Counted from the stretch's first letter, positions 10,854 through 24,439 are shown. The stretch: 64,000 nt of DNA from Phascolomyces articulosus (GCA_025677815.1 JAIXMP010000006.1:1426001-1490000), one strand, 5' to 3'. Notes: generated from the sequence alone by a model not told the origin. Numbers and translations are program-made.

Positions 10854-13129
10854 TTAGGCAGAAGTGACACCTGTCTTTTCTTCTTCTTCCTTCTTGATCG
10901 TATCGTCCGTCTTACGACCTGTAAGATCACGATTATCAAAGTGATTTTGCTTATCATCCAACTTGACATCACTCAAGAAAAAGTAAGCAACAATAGGAGG
11001 GAAGATAGCCACAATGGTAGCACCAATACATAAATTCTTCATTACTTCAGAATAAGCTTGAATAGCACCCAAACGAATAGGATCCTCACTAGGATAAGCC
11101 ATGATCTTGGTAATATCACCATACAATTCAGCAATCAGAGTAGCATTATCGGTTGGAACATTGGCAACCAAATGACCTGGCATTTGATTTGCCCAAACAG
11201 CAGCAGCAATAGCAGAACCTAAAGCATTACCGATTTCAGCCAACAAAAGCACCAAGGCAGTTACAACGGCCATGTCAGTATGAGGGACCATGGCTTGAGC
11301 CATAACACCTGAAATGGTTGAAGCAAAACCGCCACCCCAACCTTGCAACAATTGACACCATACTAATTCAGCGGTGGAGCCCAAAGCACCACGTGCCTTG
11401 ATCATAAGACCAACACCCAAAAGACGGATCAAAAGACCAATAATCATCAAATACTTGGGTCGTCGCCACCAAAGTAAAATGACACCAGACATTAAACCAA
11501 ACAAACACAAGGCGACGGTTTGAATATTGCCGAATAAATTCATTTCGAAAAAGGTCCAATCGGATTTGACCACCATGATAAATGAGGATTGATATGTGAA
11601 TTGCAAGTAAAAGGAAACAAAGTCGAGAAAGTTGATCAAGACAGAACCAGCAATGTTGCCATTCTTGAAGAATCGAAGGGGTGCAATTGGAACAAAGCCC
11701 ATACGTTCAGCTAAATAGAGTTCCCACCCGATAAAGGCAAATAAAAGAACACCACCGACGACAATCATGGCAATCATGGAAGGTGTGTGCCATCCTTGAG
11801 CCGCTTTAGGTGCAAGACTGAGAGGAAGAAGAATAAGTGCAAGGGCTGCGCCAATAAGAATCAAACCAGGGATCTGATTATAAGAATGGTGAATGATGAG
11901 TAAAAATGTGTCGTAAAAGATTGATTCTTTCTCTTTTTTTTTTTTTCTTTTTTTTTACTTACATCCATTTCGCGGATGGCATTGGTGATAGCCTTGATAG
12001 GATGCTTGAAAAGATCCTTTTCTGGATCAGGCAAAATTTCCAATACATTTTCCTTCTTTGCTTTCCATTGACCCCAAAGAAGCGAACCAGTGACTGGAAT
12101 TAAACAAATGGGGAACATGATAACAAACATACCATAACCCCATCGCCAATTACCATTGCTAAGCATACTTTCAGCAATAAGAGAACCAACAAAGGTGTTA
12201 AGAATCCAAGGGACGTTCATTACACCGGCGGCAAATGCACGATATCTCAAAGTGGTGACATCAGCCAATACAACAGAAGTGACCATCTAATAATAATAAT
12301 AACATTATTTAGAATGGGTGCATGACATATGATTTGATTTATCAGCATTTATTTACCTGCAAACCAGTGTAACCAAAGGAATAAATAATTTGACCACCAG
12401 CAAGGTATCCAACAGATTTTGATGAGGCATAAAGAATATAGCCAATGATATAGAAAATACATGTAATAATGCTAATATATATATATATATAATTTAGTAT
12501 CAAAATTAAGGTTTGATGAATAATAGGTAACCCTGACTTCAAATAAATAAATAATAACTTACAAAATTTCAGCACGACCGACGTAATCAGCAAGTTTAGC
12601 ATAGAAAGGTTTACCGATCGAAATAATAATAGCACCAGCAGTAGCGACGGTCCCCAAGATAGAATGTTGACCAAAACTAGAGGTAGCCATAGCCATGTAA
12701 TTAAATGTTGTTGTACCATCCAAAGAATAAATATAATACACCATAAGGATACCGATTAGTAAGAGAAAGTAACCTTTTCTACCCCATACAGCTTGAGCAG
12801 CCTAAAATCATTATTGAAAAAAAAAGGATTTAGTGTTTCTGCATGAAAATAAAGGAGTAGACTCTGCAATGCATCCATTATAAGGTCACCTGCATCATGC
12901 ATGATGAATAATCATTGTAAATACATACTTCCACTTTGGCGACACCTTTTGAAAGTTGAGCGTCGTGTACTTCAGTGGTAAGCACATCACCCGTATGAGC
13001 ATCGACTTTACCGACAACTAATTTATGATCAATGACTTTTTCTTCAATCGCAATATCGTGTTTTATTTCATGAGTCTCTGAATAGGAGACCTTTTCAGAA
13101 ACCTCTTCTTTACTATAAGAATCGGGCAT
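10854..13129 (-). CDS. MFS siderophore-iron transporter (Arn/Sit/Mir family)
   Basis: Five exons, 13129-12929, 12801-12563, 12471-12357, 12286-11963 and 11873-10854, close in phase to 632 aa. A hydrophilic acidic N-terminus of about 65 residues precedes about 14 hydrophobic segments, the size and topology of fungal siderophore-iron:proton symporters. Family-like stretches include IYSLDGTTTFNYMAMATSSF in the first helix region, KPFYAKLADYVGRAEI in the first cytoplasmic loop, and WRWGYGMFVIMFPICLIPV. The C-terminal region GLMIKARGALGSTAELVWCQ with LLQGWGGGFASTISGVMAQA and the tail of charged residues also fit. The role would be uptake of ferric-siderophore complexes across the plasma membrane; the particular siderophore cannot be told. 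A GATA-factor iron consensus lies about 215 bp upstream. The N-terminal exon holds no membrane segment and may be a regulatory tail. Confidence 0.88.
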
Positions 13130-13343
13130 CTAAGAATGGATATTTGATTAGAATAAAAGCTTTTTTTTTTCATTATACGCATACAATAAATAACAATAAT
13201 AAAAATGTTTATGTTTGTATGTGTACCTTTTTATTATAATAAATGAAAAAAAAAAGTAAAGAAACCAAGGAAATTTGTATCGAATCTCGATTCTTTTTAT
13301 ACTTTTATATAAATTTTTCGCCGTTTCAAAAGTCTTTTTTTTT

Positions 13344-13352
13344 TTATCAGAT
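13344..13352 (-). promoter_or_regulatory. Candidate iron-responsive GATA-factor site
   Basis: Minus-strand ATCTGATAA, an exact match to the ATCWGATAA consensus of fungal iron repressors (SreA/Urbs1/Fep1 type), about 215 bp upstream of the siderophore transporter start. A second copy on the plus strand is at 14415-14423. Such 9-mers arise by chance a few times in 64 kb of this AT content, so position rather than occurrence is the argument. Confidence 0.4.
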
Positions 13353-16300
13353 CCTCTCTGTGTACTCATGCGTTTGTTTTTGGTATTACCGGGTCAAAAA
13401 AATATATATTTGTCGCGGTCATTCTAATATAATTTATTATTATATAAATGAAACAAGTGAATATAATCGACTCCATGATTCAATTGATATTCTAACCTAT
13501 AATTTATGCGATGAATGAATTGATTCATGATGTGATACCATTTCATGACAAATAATAAGAATAGAATTGATATTCACTAATAAAAAGTACCAGAAAAACG
13601 ATTGATTTCTTTGTTGTACCGATGATGGATTGTATAACCTGATCAGCAAGGAAAAAAAATTTTTTTTCTTGACTCTCTCACCCAACTCTTACTCTTTGTG
13701 GTACCATCAAAAAGAAACTGAATCGGGGAGAATAAAAAAAACACACACACAAAAAACCTGGTTTGCCGCGGTAAAGTGTACCATAATTGTTCCTATCCAG
13801 GATAAATATAAGTCCTTCTTCATCATCCTCTTCCTGAATATTAAAAGAAGGTTTTTGCTGGTGTAATCTTTGTTTTATTGTTTATATTTTGATCGGGAAA
13901 AACTTGACAACAACAACAACACGAGATTTTATAATACAACCAGCGACTGATAATGATAATAAAGAAAATTGACCCTGTCTATTTTATTTGTTTTTAATGC
14001 ATCTTATCTAGAAGTTCTTTTGTCATACATAAAACACCTTTATTTGGTGCCTTTAGCAAAAGAGAATCGCGCGACACACACACACAAAACAGAACAAAAG
14101 AACGCGTTTATCTTTTTTTTTGTGAATTCTGCATATGAGAAATTATCGGCTTTGTCCTACCATTAATTGAAAATCCAATATCACTTTTTAATACTATTAC
14201 TTTTGATAGACATAACAAGAAGTCCATTGTGATAGTTCTTATTATAAAATACTGAATCATCATTGTTTAACAAAATAAAAAAGATTCATTGTCAGCAGAA
14301 CAAGCATGGAAAAGTGTTACCCAGGAATTCACCAGACCCCATCTCCCATTCAAATAATGTTATGTGTTACACAAGGTGGCTTGATTTTGTAATTTTTTAT
14401 TTTGAAATCAAACGATCTGATAACAAAATAAGCTGCATTTTAATTTTAGATTTGAGTAATAATATAAATAAAAAAAATGTAAAGTAAAAAAAATTCTCAC
14501 TTTTCACATCATTATAATAAGTGAGTTTTCATGCAGAAACATTTATCATTTCAACCTTTTCTTTTTTTGATAAATAATCATGATTGTTGTTAAATAATAA
14601 AAACGGTTTATGTCGAGAAGAAGCTCGTTTCTTCTCGTTCTTTATAAATTTGGGGAGCAGGAGGCTGAAGAAAGAAGAACAAGGTTTTTCTGTGAGTGAA
14701 CCGAAATTTGCCGACGATCGCATATGTGTAATGTAAAACTTCTTAAAAAAGGTACCACACCATTTATTATTATAATAAAATAAAAAAAAAAAGTCCTATG
14801 ATTTTTTGATTATCTTTCACCAAGAAGATGAGAGGTTTCGATGAACTTTAATTTATTGATCATGTTGTGATTCCCATCATCATCATTCTAATAATAATAG
14901 CGCAAGTATACAATTCAACACAAAAGCATTTAAAAATATCAAGTCAATAAATGTAATCCGGGTTTATGGAAGGGTAAATGGATCTAGAACAACAATAAAA
15001 AAAAACCCGATAATTTGGATCACTTTTCCATTGTTGTCAATGTTTTATACGTGGTCTATATTTCCATTTTTCCATACACTTAATTCCATTGTATAATAAG
15101 TATAATTCCTGAAACTACAATCATAAAATATATTTCTATTCTCAAAAATGACACATTGTTTTTTAGCATGTGATACTTCTTGTTGATGGTATATAAATGT
15201 GATTTTGAATTTCGTATTGACAGTGCGTGAAATCGAACCAATAAATATAAAACATGGTGTTGTCATCGAAGATAACGGAAACAATAATAATAAAAACCAG
15301 CATCATTAACGCCGAGAGAATTTTATTTTCCAAAACGGTGGGGTAAGAAAGGGGTATATACAGCCTATGTAATAGGTGGGAGAAAAAGAAACTCCTATCA
15401 CCACCAATAGCAACAGGTTGTCAGCTAATACAAAAAATTATTCATTCAAGGGGATACAAAGATATACAAATACTAAAAGAAATTAGAAAAAGTAAGGGTA
15501 TGCGTGCCCGCTTGTGTGTGTGTACGTTGAAATTATAAAGTTTATTAAGGACGAAATTAATTGAGCACACACTGATTGCAGCTTCTTATTCTCGTCAGTT
15601 CACAAGGCTCAGTTCTGATAAACCCGTAGGGCAGCAGGAAAGAGATGTGGGCATATCGACCGAAAAAAAGGGGGGATACAAACCAAAATAGATAGAGGAA
15701 GGGAATTACTAAGTTATATATAAAAGTTGAGAGAAAAAACAGAGGGTAACTATCCTATGGGTGCTGGGGAAACATTATGGTAGCTAAAGGAAAATATGTC
15801 ATTAAGTTTTTTTTTATTAATAAAAGGGAAATATTATGTAGATGCTGGTAATGTGGAATGTATCGTAGGCGGTTCGATGTATGTGTGTACCGTACAGTTG
15901 AACCCCGCGATTTGCAACTGTAGTAATTCCGAGAATTTGTAGCAAGAAGTACATTGAAGCCGAAGTGTCACTTTAGTTTATCATAAGTTTTTTTTTCACA
16001 CTAATTCAGATATGGATATTTTCCTTTGTGCATGATATCATAGCCCAGTTCCTTTCTAGAGTTGGGAACAACCTTCACGTATCAATGGCTACTCTTCCAA
16101 TGTGGATTCTGTTGAATAATATGCTTTTTTTTTGGCCGTGAAGTTCGCCTGTTCTTAAGTATAACCTTGGAAAGAAGTGCTCTATTGTTTTTTTTTTTGT
16201 GTTTCTATTGCATTTTCTCTAATATGTGTAAACTGATTACTTACTGTTATTATTATTTTGCACTAATCTTATATGATATTATATTTTCTGCTTGCTTTTA

Positions 16301-16485
16301 TTTGGCCCAAGGTTAATTGTTGTACGTAGAGAAGCAGTGGAGCGCCGGAGTTTCTTCGTGTCGTACAGAGCTTCGTTATGCAATACCAAACATACAACAA
16401 CCCGTGTAAGTTCTTTTTATCTACTCTTAAAGAAACTCTGTTTCTTTCTTCTTTCTCTAATTCTCTTTCATTCATTTTAAAAACC
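13353..16485. other. Long intergenic region
   Basis: No supported gene in about 3.1 kb. It is the shared upstream region of the divergent siderophore transporter (minus) and the first HSPA12-like gene (plus). Pyrimidine-rich DNA directly precedes the latter at 16410-16480. A more GC-balanced patch around 15560-15660 has no recognisable RNA motif. Confidence 0.5.
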
Positions 16486-18647
16486 ATGCTTCGGTCAAAT
16501 CCGCAGCAGCCTCCTCAAGACTATAAAGTCGTTATAGCATATGATTTCGGTACAACTTATTCTGGAGCTGCTTATGCTTTTACTCATTCAACACCTACAG
16601 AAGTGTTTGACGTTCTGAATTGGTAAAAAAAAAAAAATAGAATAGTTCATCCTTCACGTAATCGATGGAAGAAATCCAGGTACCAGGAACAGCTTTTTTT
16701 TTTAATACGAGTATATTTTCCTAGGCCTCAAAAAGGAGGATATTATTTTCCAAAGGTACCCACTCTCTCCGTTTATCCACGCCATAATCAACAGAAAGAC
16801 ACACAATCCCCTGAACGATCGACATTGACAGAATGGGGTCATGGCGCGAAAAAAGCTATGCTGAAACCACACGCTGATAAACGAAATATACTTCTTTCTC
16901 GGTTTAAACTCCATTTGGATGAATCTCTAAATAATACACCCATTGAAAATGGATTGTAAGTGAATATACAGGTATAGACATAGTGCGCTTTATTTTTCTT
17001 ATCTTTATGGGATAAATGAACTGATGACATAAAAAATGTGTAGAACACCAGTTCAAGTAGTAGCTGACTATTTGTCTGCTTTACATCAACACACATTGAA
17101 TGAGTTAAAGATCGGGTTTGCCAACAGTTATCATCCGGATACTTTTCGTTATTGTCTCACTGTCCCTGCAGTATGGTCCGACAAGGCCAAAAGTTTGATG
17201 CGACAAGCTGCCATTAAAGCAGGTCTAATTTTGCCTTCTGATCCCCCTGACCGACTTGTTCTTATTTCAGAACCAGAGGCAGCAGCACTCTACTGTGAAG
17301 AAACCATGGCAGATCAAGTACAACTCAAAGATAATGATCGCATCATGATCTGTGATGCAGGAGGTGGCACTGTCGATTTAATAGTTTTTACAGTAAACAT
17401 TGTTGGCAATATCCAATCATCGACACGAAAAAAACGACAATTGAAAGAAGTGACCAAGGGGATGGGCGAAAGTTGTGGCAGTGTTTTTCTGGATAAAAAG
17501 TTTCATGAGTTGCTCAAAACGAAACTGGGCCCGCATGTCATAGAAAAAATGAATCTACGAGAAATGAATGGGCTGATGGAATATTTTACTGAAACTATAA
17601 AACCAGACTTTAATGGAGTGGACGATTTTTATTTAGAATTACCACGTTCAGTAAAAGTGGAGGAGTTACCAGAGAATGTACGGGAAGAGGATGAGGATGG
17701 ATATTTGGATGAAGCAATATTAAAGCTGTCAAGTCAAGAGTTAAAAGAACAAGTATTTGATCCTGTGGTGAATAAAGTGGTAAAGTTGGGATAGACATTA
17801 AAAATACTGAACCCTAGATCATAAATGAACAAGGGATATATACTTACCAATTTTTATCTATTTAATTTATAGCTATCGCTGATTGAACGTCAATATCAGC
17901 AAATCCCGGATGGTCGATTAGATTTCCTTTTCCTTGTGGGTGGATTTGGCTCCTCCAAGTATTTATATGAAAGAATTAAAAATATATTTCAGGGTACCAA
18001 AGTAAACCATATAGTTTGTCCAGCAGAACGTGCTGCTCTCGCTGTTGTTCGTGGAGCTGTGTATCATGGCGTTTATCCTCAAGTCGTTGTTTCACGGATA
18101 TCAAGACGATCTTATGGTATCAACCTTGGAATGGATTATGATGCTAATATTGATCCACCTTCCAAACGTGCAGTGCGACCAGATGGCAGAGTCATATGCG
18201 AAGATCGCTTTGCACTCTTTGTAAAGAAAGAAAACGAATTACCAGTCGATTATTGTATTGAAAGACAGGGTTATGTTTATTATGGTACGAAGACTGTAGA
18301 CGATATTGGTCTTTATGCCACAGAAAATGATTCCATTCCACGTTATTGTGATGAACCTGGTGTCTATCGCACTGCAACTATCCTGGTGCCTATTCCTACA
18401 GTTCCTGGTATGAATATGAATGACCATCTTTATTATACTATTAGGTAAATGTTTGACTTGTTCTTCTTGTAATTTTATAAGTATCCTCTACTGAGTACCA
18501 AAACTACTAACTATATAACGTAAAACTCTGGATGTTTATAGATTGTATTTCGGTAGAACAGAAATTCGAATGGAGGCTGTATTCCATACAGGACATAAAT
18601 ATGACGTTTATGGTAACTTTGATGCTGTTGACAACTATGGTCCATAA
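16486..18647 (+). CDS. HSPA12-like Hsp70-family ATPase, copy 1
   Basis: Five exons (16486-16622, 16725-16955, 17044-17779, 17873-18444, 18542-18647) give 593 aa. The actin/Hsp70 nucleotide-binding fold is visible. Phosphate-1 is VIAYDFGTTYSGAAYAFTHS, phosphate-2 is MICDAGGGTVDLIVF, and the adenosine motif is FLFLVGGFGSSKYLYER. There are also AVWSDKAKSLMRQAAIKAG and LISEPEAAALYCEE. This arrangement, without a canonical peptide-binding domain and with a short tail (LYFGRTEIRMEA), is that of the HSPA12 branch rather than DnaK/Ssa. Client and role are unknown. The five-exon structure and intron phases (TGG split at intron 1, AG split at intron 4) are the same as in copies 2-4. The N-terminus MLRSNPQQ shares SNPQ with them. 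No obvious heat-shock element was found upstream. Confidence 0.9.
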
Positions 18648-19090
18648 TTACTTTCGTGTTATGACAATTATTATGGTATCAATGTATGAGCTAATCTCAA
18701 TCATATATTTACAACCTAAGTTTTAGTAGCCTCTGTCTGTAATGTCATATTGTAAATATCTGCTTTGTATTTTATTATTTATTGATTCTCCTCGTCGTAT
18801 TTGTTTCTTTAAATTGAAAAGATAATAAAGACGCCTTACTGTACAAGCTTTTGTTTTTAATGTAAACAAAGAATTATGATACGTACTATATGTTGTTTAG
18901 TGACGGATAATATATATATATATACTCTACTTATTTTTCATCAGTGATTTCCTTCGGTGTGCAGCAGCACACTTAGAGGTGTGTACTCAGCTCATAAGCA
19001 AAATAAAATGACAAAGATCAACAATCACACAACAACCACAAGTGATTTTTTTTGGCTTCAAATGTATAGTGCCGTACAATCAGGGTAATT
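18648..19090. other. Intergenic with a small hairpin
   Basis: 3' flank of copy 1. At 18957-18972 a perfect 6-bp inverted repeat (GTGTGC / GCACAC, loop AGCA) occurs. No gene seen. Confidence 0.4.
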
Positions 19091-20050
19091 TTTATAAACT
19101 TCAGATATGCTATTATTGGCCCCAAAAACTTGCCTCAGCAAAACATAATTGGACTCGTTGAACTAGTGGATTTACTACTGCTGAGTATTGTCACAAAAGG
19201 AATAAATAATATACAACTACACTGTCACCATCATCATCATTATTATCAGCGCAATTTTCTCACCACAAGTAGCACCGGGAAAATCTTCTTCATCTGTACC
19301 AGTGATTACAACGGGAAAAAAACGAGCAGATGAACTTTATGACATATTCTCTTGTGAAGACAGTAAATCTCTTCTTTCATACGAGCGAGAGCTTATGACC
19401 AACGGTCTGTTAGCAGTTATTGATTTTTCTGATGCAGATGCTCTGTTACAAATAATCTTGATTTACTATCTGAATGGAAGGATGCAAAAGCAGAATAAAT
19501 ACGAAACAAGATATTGTCTAATACTCAGCATTGACGTTCATCAAAATATCAAGATGCATTGGGAAAAGTGATGCAAAATTTAACCGAGAGTCAAAATATG
19601 ATCCAGACTGTATCCTAAAAGAAATTTGTAATAAATAAGAGTGGCCAAGATGCAAAGGGTAACAGTTTCAAGCAATTGATGAGACAGCTAACCCCAATAT
19701 TATTCATCTCGTTGAGAATGGGTTGCTTTATTATAATCCTAATTGGATCCATGCTTTTTAAAAGATGACATCAATCTCCAGCACGGAGAGTTAGTAATAT
19801 AAGCATGTGAACCATATCAAACATTCTACTTGTTCATGAAAATGACGATAATATGCTTACTCCTACGAAAAAAATATATTTCGGTTTTGAGGATCGCAAT
19901 AATATTATTCTATTAAGAAGTATCTTGGGTGATAAAGATCGCAAAACTGACTATGCTTCCATATCTATCGTTGGTAAACTAATCGATGGACTAATCTAGT
20001 GGAATCGGACATGAGCACGCAACAGGAGGACCTAGTACTATAGGGTCTAT
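19090..20050 (+). pseudogene. Probable decayed gene of unknown family
   Basis: Several protein-like stretches occur in order on the plus strand but in different frames and interrupted by stops. One is KKRADELYDIFSCEDSKSL with YERELMTNGLLAVIDFSDAD. Others are NPNIIHLVENGLLYYNPNWI and, near 19880, FGFEDRNNIILLRSILGDKD. I do not recognise the family. The alternation of good coding character with frame breaks suggests an old pseudogene; some of it could be unrecognised short exons. Limits are approximate. Confidence 0.3.
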
Positions 20051-21403
20051 TTCTGTTACTAGAAAGATTATTGCACCGTAATTTACGTATATATAATGCA
20101 TTTTTTTTGAAATATTGATCGTTTTATGGCTAATACAAATAAAAACACCAGAACCCATTCTTTTTTTTTTTTTTTTGGCTCAATATGACAAAAGATAATA
20201 CTATCATGCTGTATTTATCTTTTGAATGATGCTATTGTTCATGAGCGATGATGATTATGAGAATGATCAGATCAACAGGCTATTTCCTTCCTGCATATTC
20301 TTTTTACCATTAAATATAATGGACTAATAATATACCATGAGGACCGTGTTATTATTATTATTATTATATACATCGGCACCAAAAATGTATTCCAATCGAT
20401 TTAATAAGTCACGACGTCCCAAAAATATGAAACGTTATTTGTTCCATGATGACGATAATTGCTCTTTTTATTTCTTCTGTTCTTAATATGAAAAGATGCA
20501 TATAGGTCTACGGAATCGATGATTCCTGTTGTTTGTTTAGGATCCATATAACCAAAGTATGATGATCGTGTAAGTAATATAGAGCCTTCCTTTTTCTTTT
20601 CTTGTTATATCTAGCCCTCATAATAATATTGTCGGGAATATACCTAACAATCGTCTTTTTGGACACAATTACATTTAAGGAAAATAAATCACGATACACC
20701 CCCTTCCCACTTTTTTTTTGTAGATCATCAGACCTTTGTAACCTAAATCCATCCAACATATAATTGCATTCAAGTTTACAAAACTGAGAACTCCAATGTC
20801 TAGTTCTCCTATTGAAGAGCAATAAGCAACAAAAATAAGATTGGGTAGTCGCATCTCCCGATCACCATATTTTTGAGTTTTATGGAAAGATAATAAGCAT
20901 GCATATTAAAAGATAAGATAATAATATAAAAATATATCCATTCTCTTGTTCCATCGAATGGACTACCTAAATACACCAGTAATAAATACGTGTTTTTTAT
21001 GGTGACATCATATGACAGCACCTTTGTCATAATACACACATATAGTAAAGATTGGAAGTACATTATCATTAACCATGTAAAGAAAAAGAGTATGTGACAT
21101 ATCTTTTACATGAAAATAATTCGTATTGATTGTAGAAGATGATATTTAATGGAATGAAAATAAATTGCACGAAATAAATGATCAAGATACGCTATGTGTC
21201 CAAAAAAAAATAAAATCCAACATCATCTCTATACTATATACAAAATACGAAAAGAAAAAAAGCAATGACAAGTAATAATAAAAATAGTAGATAAAAATAT
21301 TGATGGTATATAGCGGTAGTGAATAATCATGTTTCTCGGAATCCTGCAAGAAAAGCCGATATGCTCCTGATAATAATGCATTTAAAAACTTCCGAGTTTT
21401 CAC
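20051..21403. other. Intergenic
   Basis: No gene seen. Contains a T-run of about 17 at 20161 and a short ATT microsatellite near 20350. The end is the 3' flank of the Q-rich gene A. Confidence 0.45.
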
Positions 21404-21957
21404 TTAGCAGAAACCGTAGGATAATGGCTGACCCATATGGTTCATATAATTGTAGTATCTATTAAATATGATAATATGTTATGGAAAATTAAAAGTGGTA
21501 TTATTAGTAAACCCACGTACAGTTATATATAGGATAAACTTTGCATCATATCTTTTTAGACTATAAAGAATATATATTACCCAAAGGAAGATGACGGATA
21601 CACGTACCGATAATAAGGAGCAGGTTGAAGAGGTGCTGCAAAAGGCATGATAGGTGGTGATGAAACAGCAAAGAGATGTTGTTGCTGTTGCTGTTTTAAT
21701 TTCTGTTGATGGTACTGTTGTTGATGATTCAAATAGAGTTGGTTATTAAGCCATTGGGTAGTTTCTTCTTGCTGTTGGTTTTGTTGGCAATGTCGATTTC
21801 TTTCATGGGCCCGATGTTGGTAATGATATTTTTCCCAAATTTGGTTCCTTTTACTACTACTCTGATATGGTCCATGATTCGATGATGTACCTTTTCTTTT
21901 ATGGTGAGAAGAAGATGGTGAAGGATAGTAATCATTACGACTTGAAGTATTTCCCAT
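21404..21957 (-). CDS. Small Gln-rich protein, family copy A (possible N-myristoylation)
   Basis: Two exons, 21957-21581 and 21458-21404, give 143 aa. The start is placed at the internal ATG giving MGNTSSRND, a classic MGxxxS N-myristoylation context, because copy B at 29657 starts in the same way. Order of elements: Ser/His-rich N-terminus, QWLNNQLYLNHQQQ, a poly-Gln tract, LFAVSSPP, YPSSSFG, then after the intron a conserved tail (YYNYMNHMGQPLSYGF). The tail in exon 2 matches copy B (YYNNHLGQPLYYGF), which supports the splice. No known domain. It lies tail-to-head upstream of the lipoate ligase 3' end region and is inverted relative to copy B. Confidence 0.75.
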
Positions 21958-22245
21958 GATGAAAAGCACTATTCCTTGAATAATCAATAGAATAAAAGAG
22001 TGATAAATGTAAAGTTCAATATTTTAATTTATTAAAAGAAGAAAAAGATGATGAAGAATCTTTGATGCTTTTAAATTAAATCAACTCTATAAAAAATAAA
22101 AATATCAGAAAGGGGAGAGAGGAGAGGAGACAGAATGTCATTGACAGTTCTCATGCAGATGTATATCAACTTATCACCTGCTCAAACCACGTTATTGGCG
22201 CGATATTCTATGAATAATATTCTTCTATATAAAGATCCTTCATTT

Positions 22246-23890
22246 TTATATTAATCGAGGATTAATCCATTCACACAATTCGTCTACAATATTTTGGTTC
22301 TCAGCACTGATCAATCCGGGTATATTGGTATTAATCTTTTCTATGGCTTCTTTCATTGCATTTTCGGAATAATGACACTCTAACAAATATAATTAAATAA
22401 GGTCAGCGAGTGAAGTGGATTATTTATAATATATAATAGAGGATAATACCAACAGCAATCGTGGTTTATTTTTATAGCAAGGAAGAGCTTGATAATTACC
22501 TCTTAATGCATTTGAGATGGCTGACAGAATTATGACTTCGTGTGCGCCAGAAGCATTTGGAGATTTGAAATCGGCATCGGTAATAATCCCATGTTTTGAT
22601 TGGACGATTCCATTCTTTTTGTATATTATTTAAAAAAAAGTGTTTAATGAATAAGAGCGTGGCACAGCAAGGTATATACATCATCATCTTGCATAAAAGG
22701 TATAGGACCTTCGCTATGACTTACCACATGTCCCCAACTAAATTCTTTCTCAATTTCATTGGTGAATTCGGGTGTTTGACCATATATCCAATCCCAAGTC
22801 TGCAATTCCTCTGCCATTTCTCGAGCACGTTTAGGGAGCACATGAGATTCATTAAATACAACTGGCTACATTCATTGTTGGGAGTTGCCATTATACAATA
22901 TAATCAATCCAACAGAATAAAAATAGTCAATTGCCACTCATTTTTTTTGAATCCTAAACTCTTCTCCTCCCCTCATCTTCATACAACCAATAAAATATGT
23001 CCTAGTTTACCTTGACCTCTTGACCTTCATTATAATATCGAGTAAATTCATCCATGACTGATTCACAGAATTGTTGATGATCAATGGTATACGAATAATT
23101 TCTTAAGTTGGTGACAGGAGAAGGGACGGATTCAACACCTTTGGAATTGATATTGGAAATTTTGTTCTTTTTGGATAAACAACCTTTGAGTGTGGTTGTA
23201 TCTGCATCGAGAAGCATAGTACCATGGTGATAGGCTCTCTTGTTAATGATCTTGTAAGCACTTCCAGAGACTTTAAAACCATCAACTGCAATGTCATGAC
23301 GATCATTGACATAGGCGGGAATATCCAATTCAAGGAGTGCTCTCGAGACCAACTCAGCATTTAATTTGCGTGAAAATTCCTCTCTTGGCATAAAAATTGT
23401 ATAAATGGAGTTACCCATATCCTACAAAACGTAATTCATATTAAAAAGAACAACGAAAATTAATATTATCCATGTTAGTTATTTGTATATTATGCGAATA
23501 TATATTTTTATGTTTCTATTTTCAGCTTTGTTTTTGTTCCCTCACATGGTAAACGGCACCTCCTCCTGACCGTCTTCGAACCAGAGGAATATTATTTTCT
23601 TGCATATATTTCAAATTACATTCTTGAAATGGGTTTTGATTTCTTCCAATAACAACACATGGTTTGTTTCGCCATAAATATAAAATATACTTTTCTGGAT
23701 CAGTTTCTCGTAATAACCATTCTTCAATACCAAGATTAAGAAAAGGATTATTAATGGTGGAAATATAACATTCTACTTTAGACGAAGAGTAGTTTCTTGT
23801 TGTATAACGTAAATGGTGAGGTTGCTGTTTTAAAGTAGCAATGAAACGTGGGCAACGTGTAATACTATGAACAAGTTTAGTAAGAGTCAT
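22246..23890 (-). CDS. Lipoate-protein ligase / lipoyltransferase (LplA/LIPT1 family), mitochondrial
   Basis: Five exons (23890-23546, 23421-23011, 22865-22725, 22614-22500, 22379-22246) give 381 aa in phase. The first about 35 residues are basic and Ser/Thr-rich, fitting a mitochondrial presequence. The catalytic-domain signature is complete across the first intron: CVVIGRNQNPFQEC, then RRRSGGGAVYH joined to DMGNSIYTIFMPR. The lysine motif region is DGFKVSGSAYKIINKRAYHH followed by GTMLLDADTTTLKGCL. The C-terminal exons carry FNESHVLPKR and the GQTPEFT element typical of LplA-type enzymes. The enzyme attaches or transfers lipoyl groups to the E2 and H proteins of mitochondrial dehydrogenase and glycine-cleavage complexes. 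The acceptor of the fourth exon (aaaaag) is weak but keeps frame and homology. Confidence 0.9.
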
Positions 23891-24439
23891 TCTCTATTTC
23901 TCGCTTGCTCAACTTTCTCCTATTACTACCAATATTAATTCAGTACCACTGGATAAAATTCAAAGCCACTCTAATCAAGCGAAAGGTATATTTTTTGATT
24001 GAGATATAAAAAATTAGCTCAATTTATCTTGGTTGTGATAAAGAAGATAAAAAAAATAGTACAGAATAGAAATGAATGGAAATAAGGCTGTATATATGGT
24101 GGCACATCGTTTGTTGCTAAGAAATAGTAGACCTGTAAGATTTGATTTGCTGCTCAGATCCATCCATCCATCTAGGAACACTTCTTTTCCACTTGAATTT
24201 ATGCTTTCATGTTGGATTATATTCACTCTTTCAAGAAAGTAAATTCGTTTTGGATGGAAAATAAATGCGCCCAATGGCAATAATAAAATTCGCCCTAGTG
24301 GAAAATGAATTCATCTGATGGCTGAGAATGTTTTGTACATGCCCTGGCCTTCTTTGGATATAAAAAAAGAAGAATATACCAGTGCTCATCTTCCTTCTAT
24401 TTTTTTTTCATAATTACACCTGAAACCAACCACACGATA
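23891..24439. other. Intergenic between lipoate ligase and transposase relic
   Basis: No gene seen. It should contain the ligase promoter and the left end of the transposon below. I could not find clear terminal repeats. Confidence 0.4.

Noticed and set aside
15200..15960. tRNA-like B-box strings (GGTTCGAT) on either strand
   Set aside because: No matching acceptor, D or anticodon arms; no tRNA found anywhere in the window by eye.
16400..16485. Heat-shock element upstream of HSPA12-like copy 1
   Set aside because: Only pyrimidine-rich TTC-like strings; no alternating GAA/TTC array with the right spacing.
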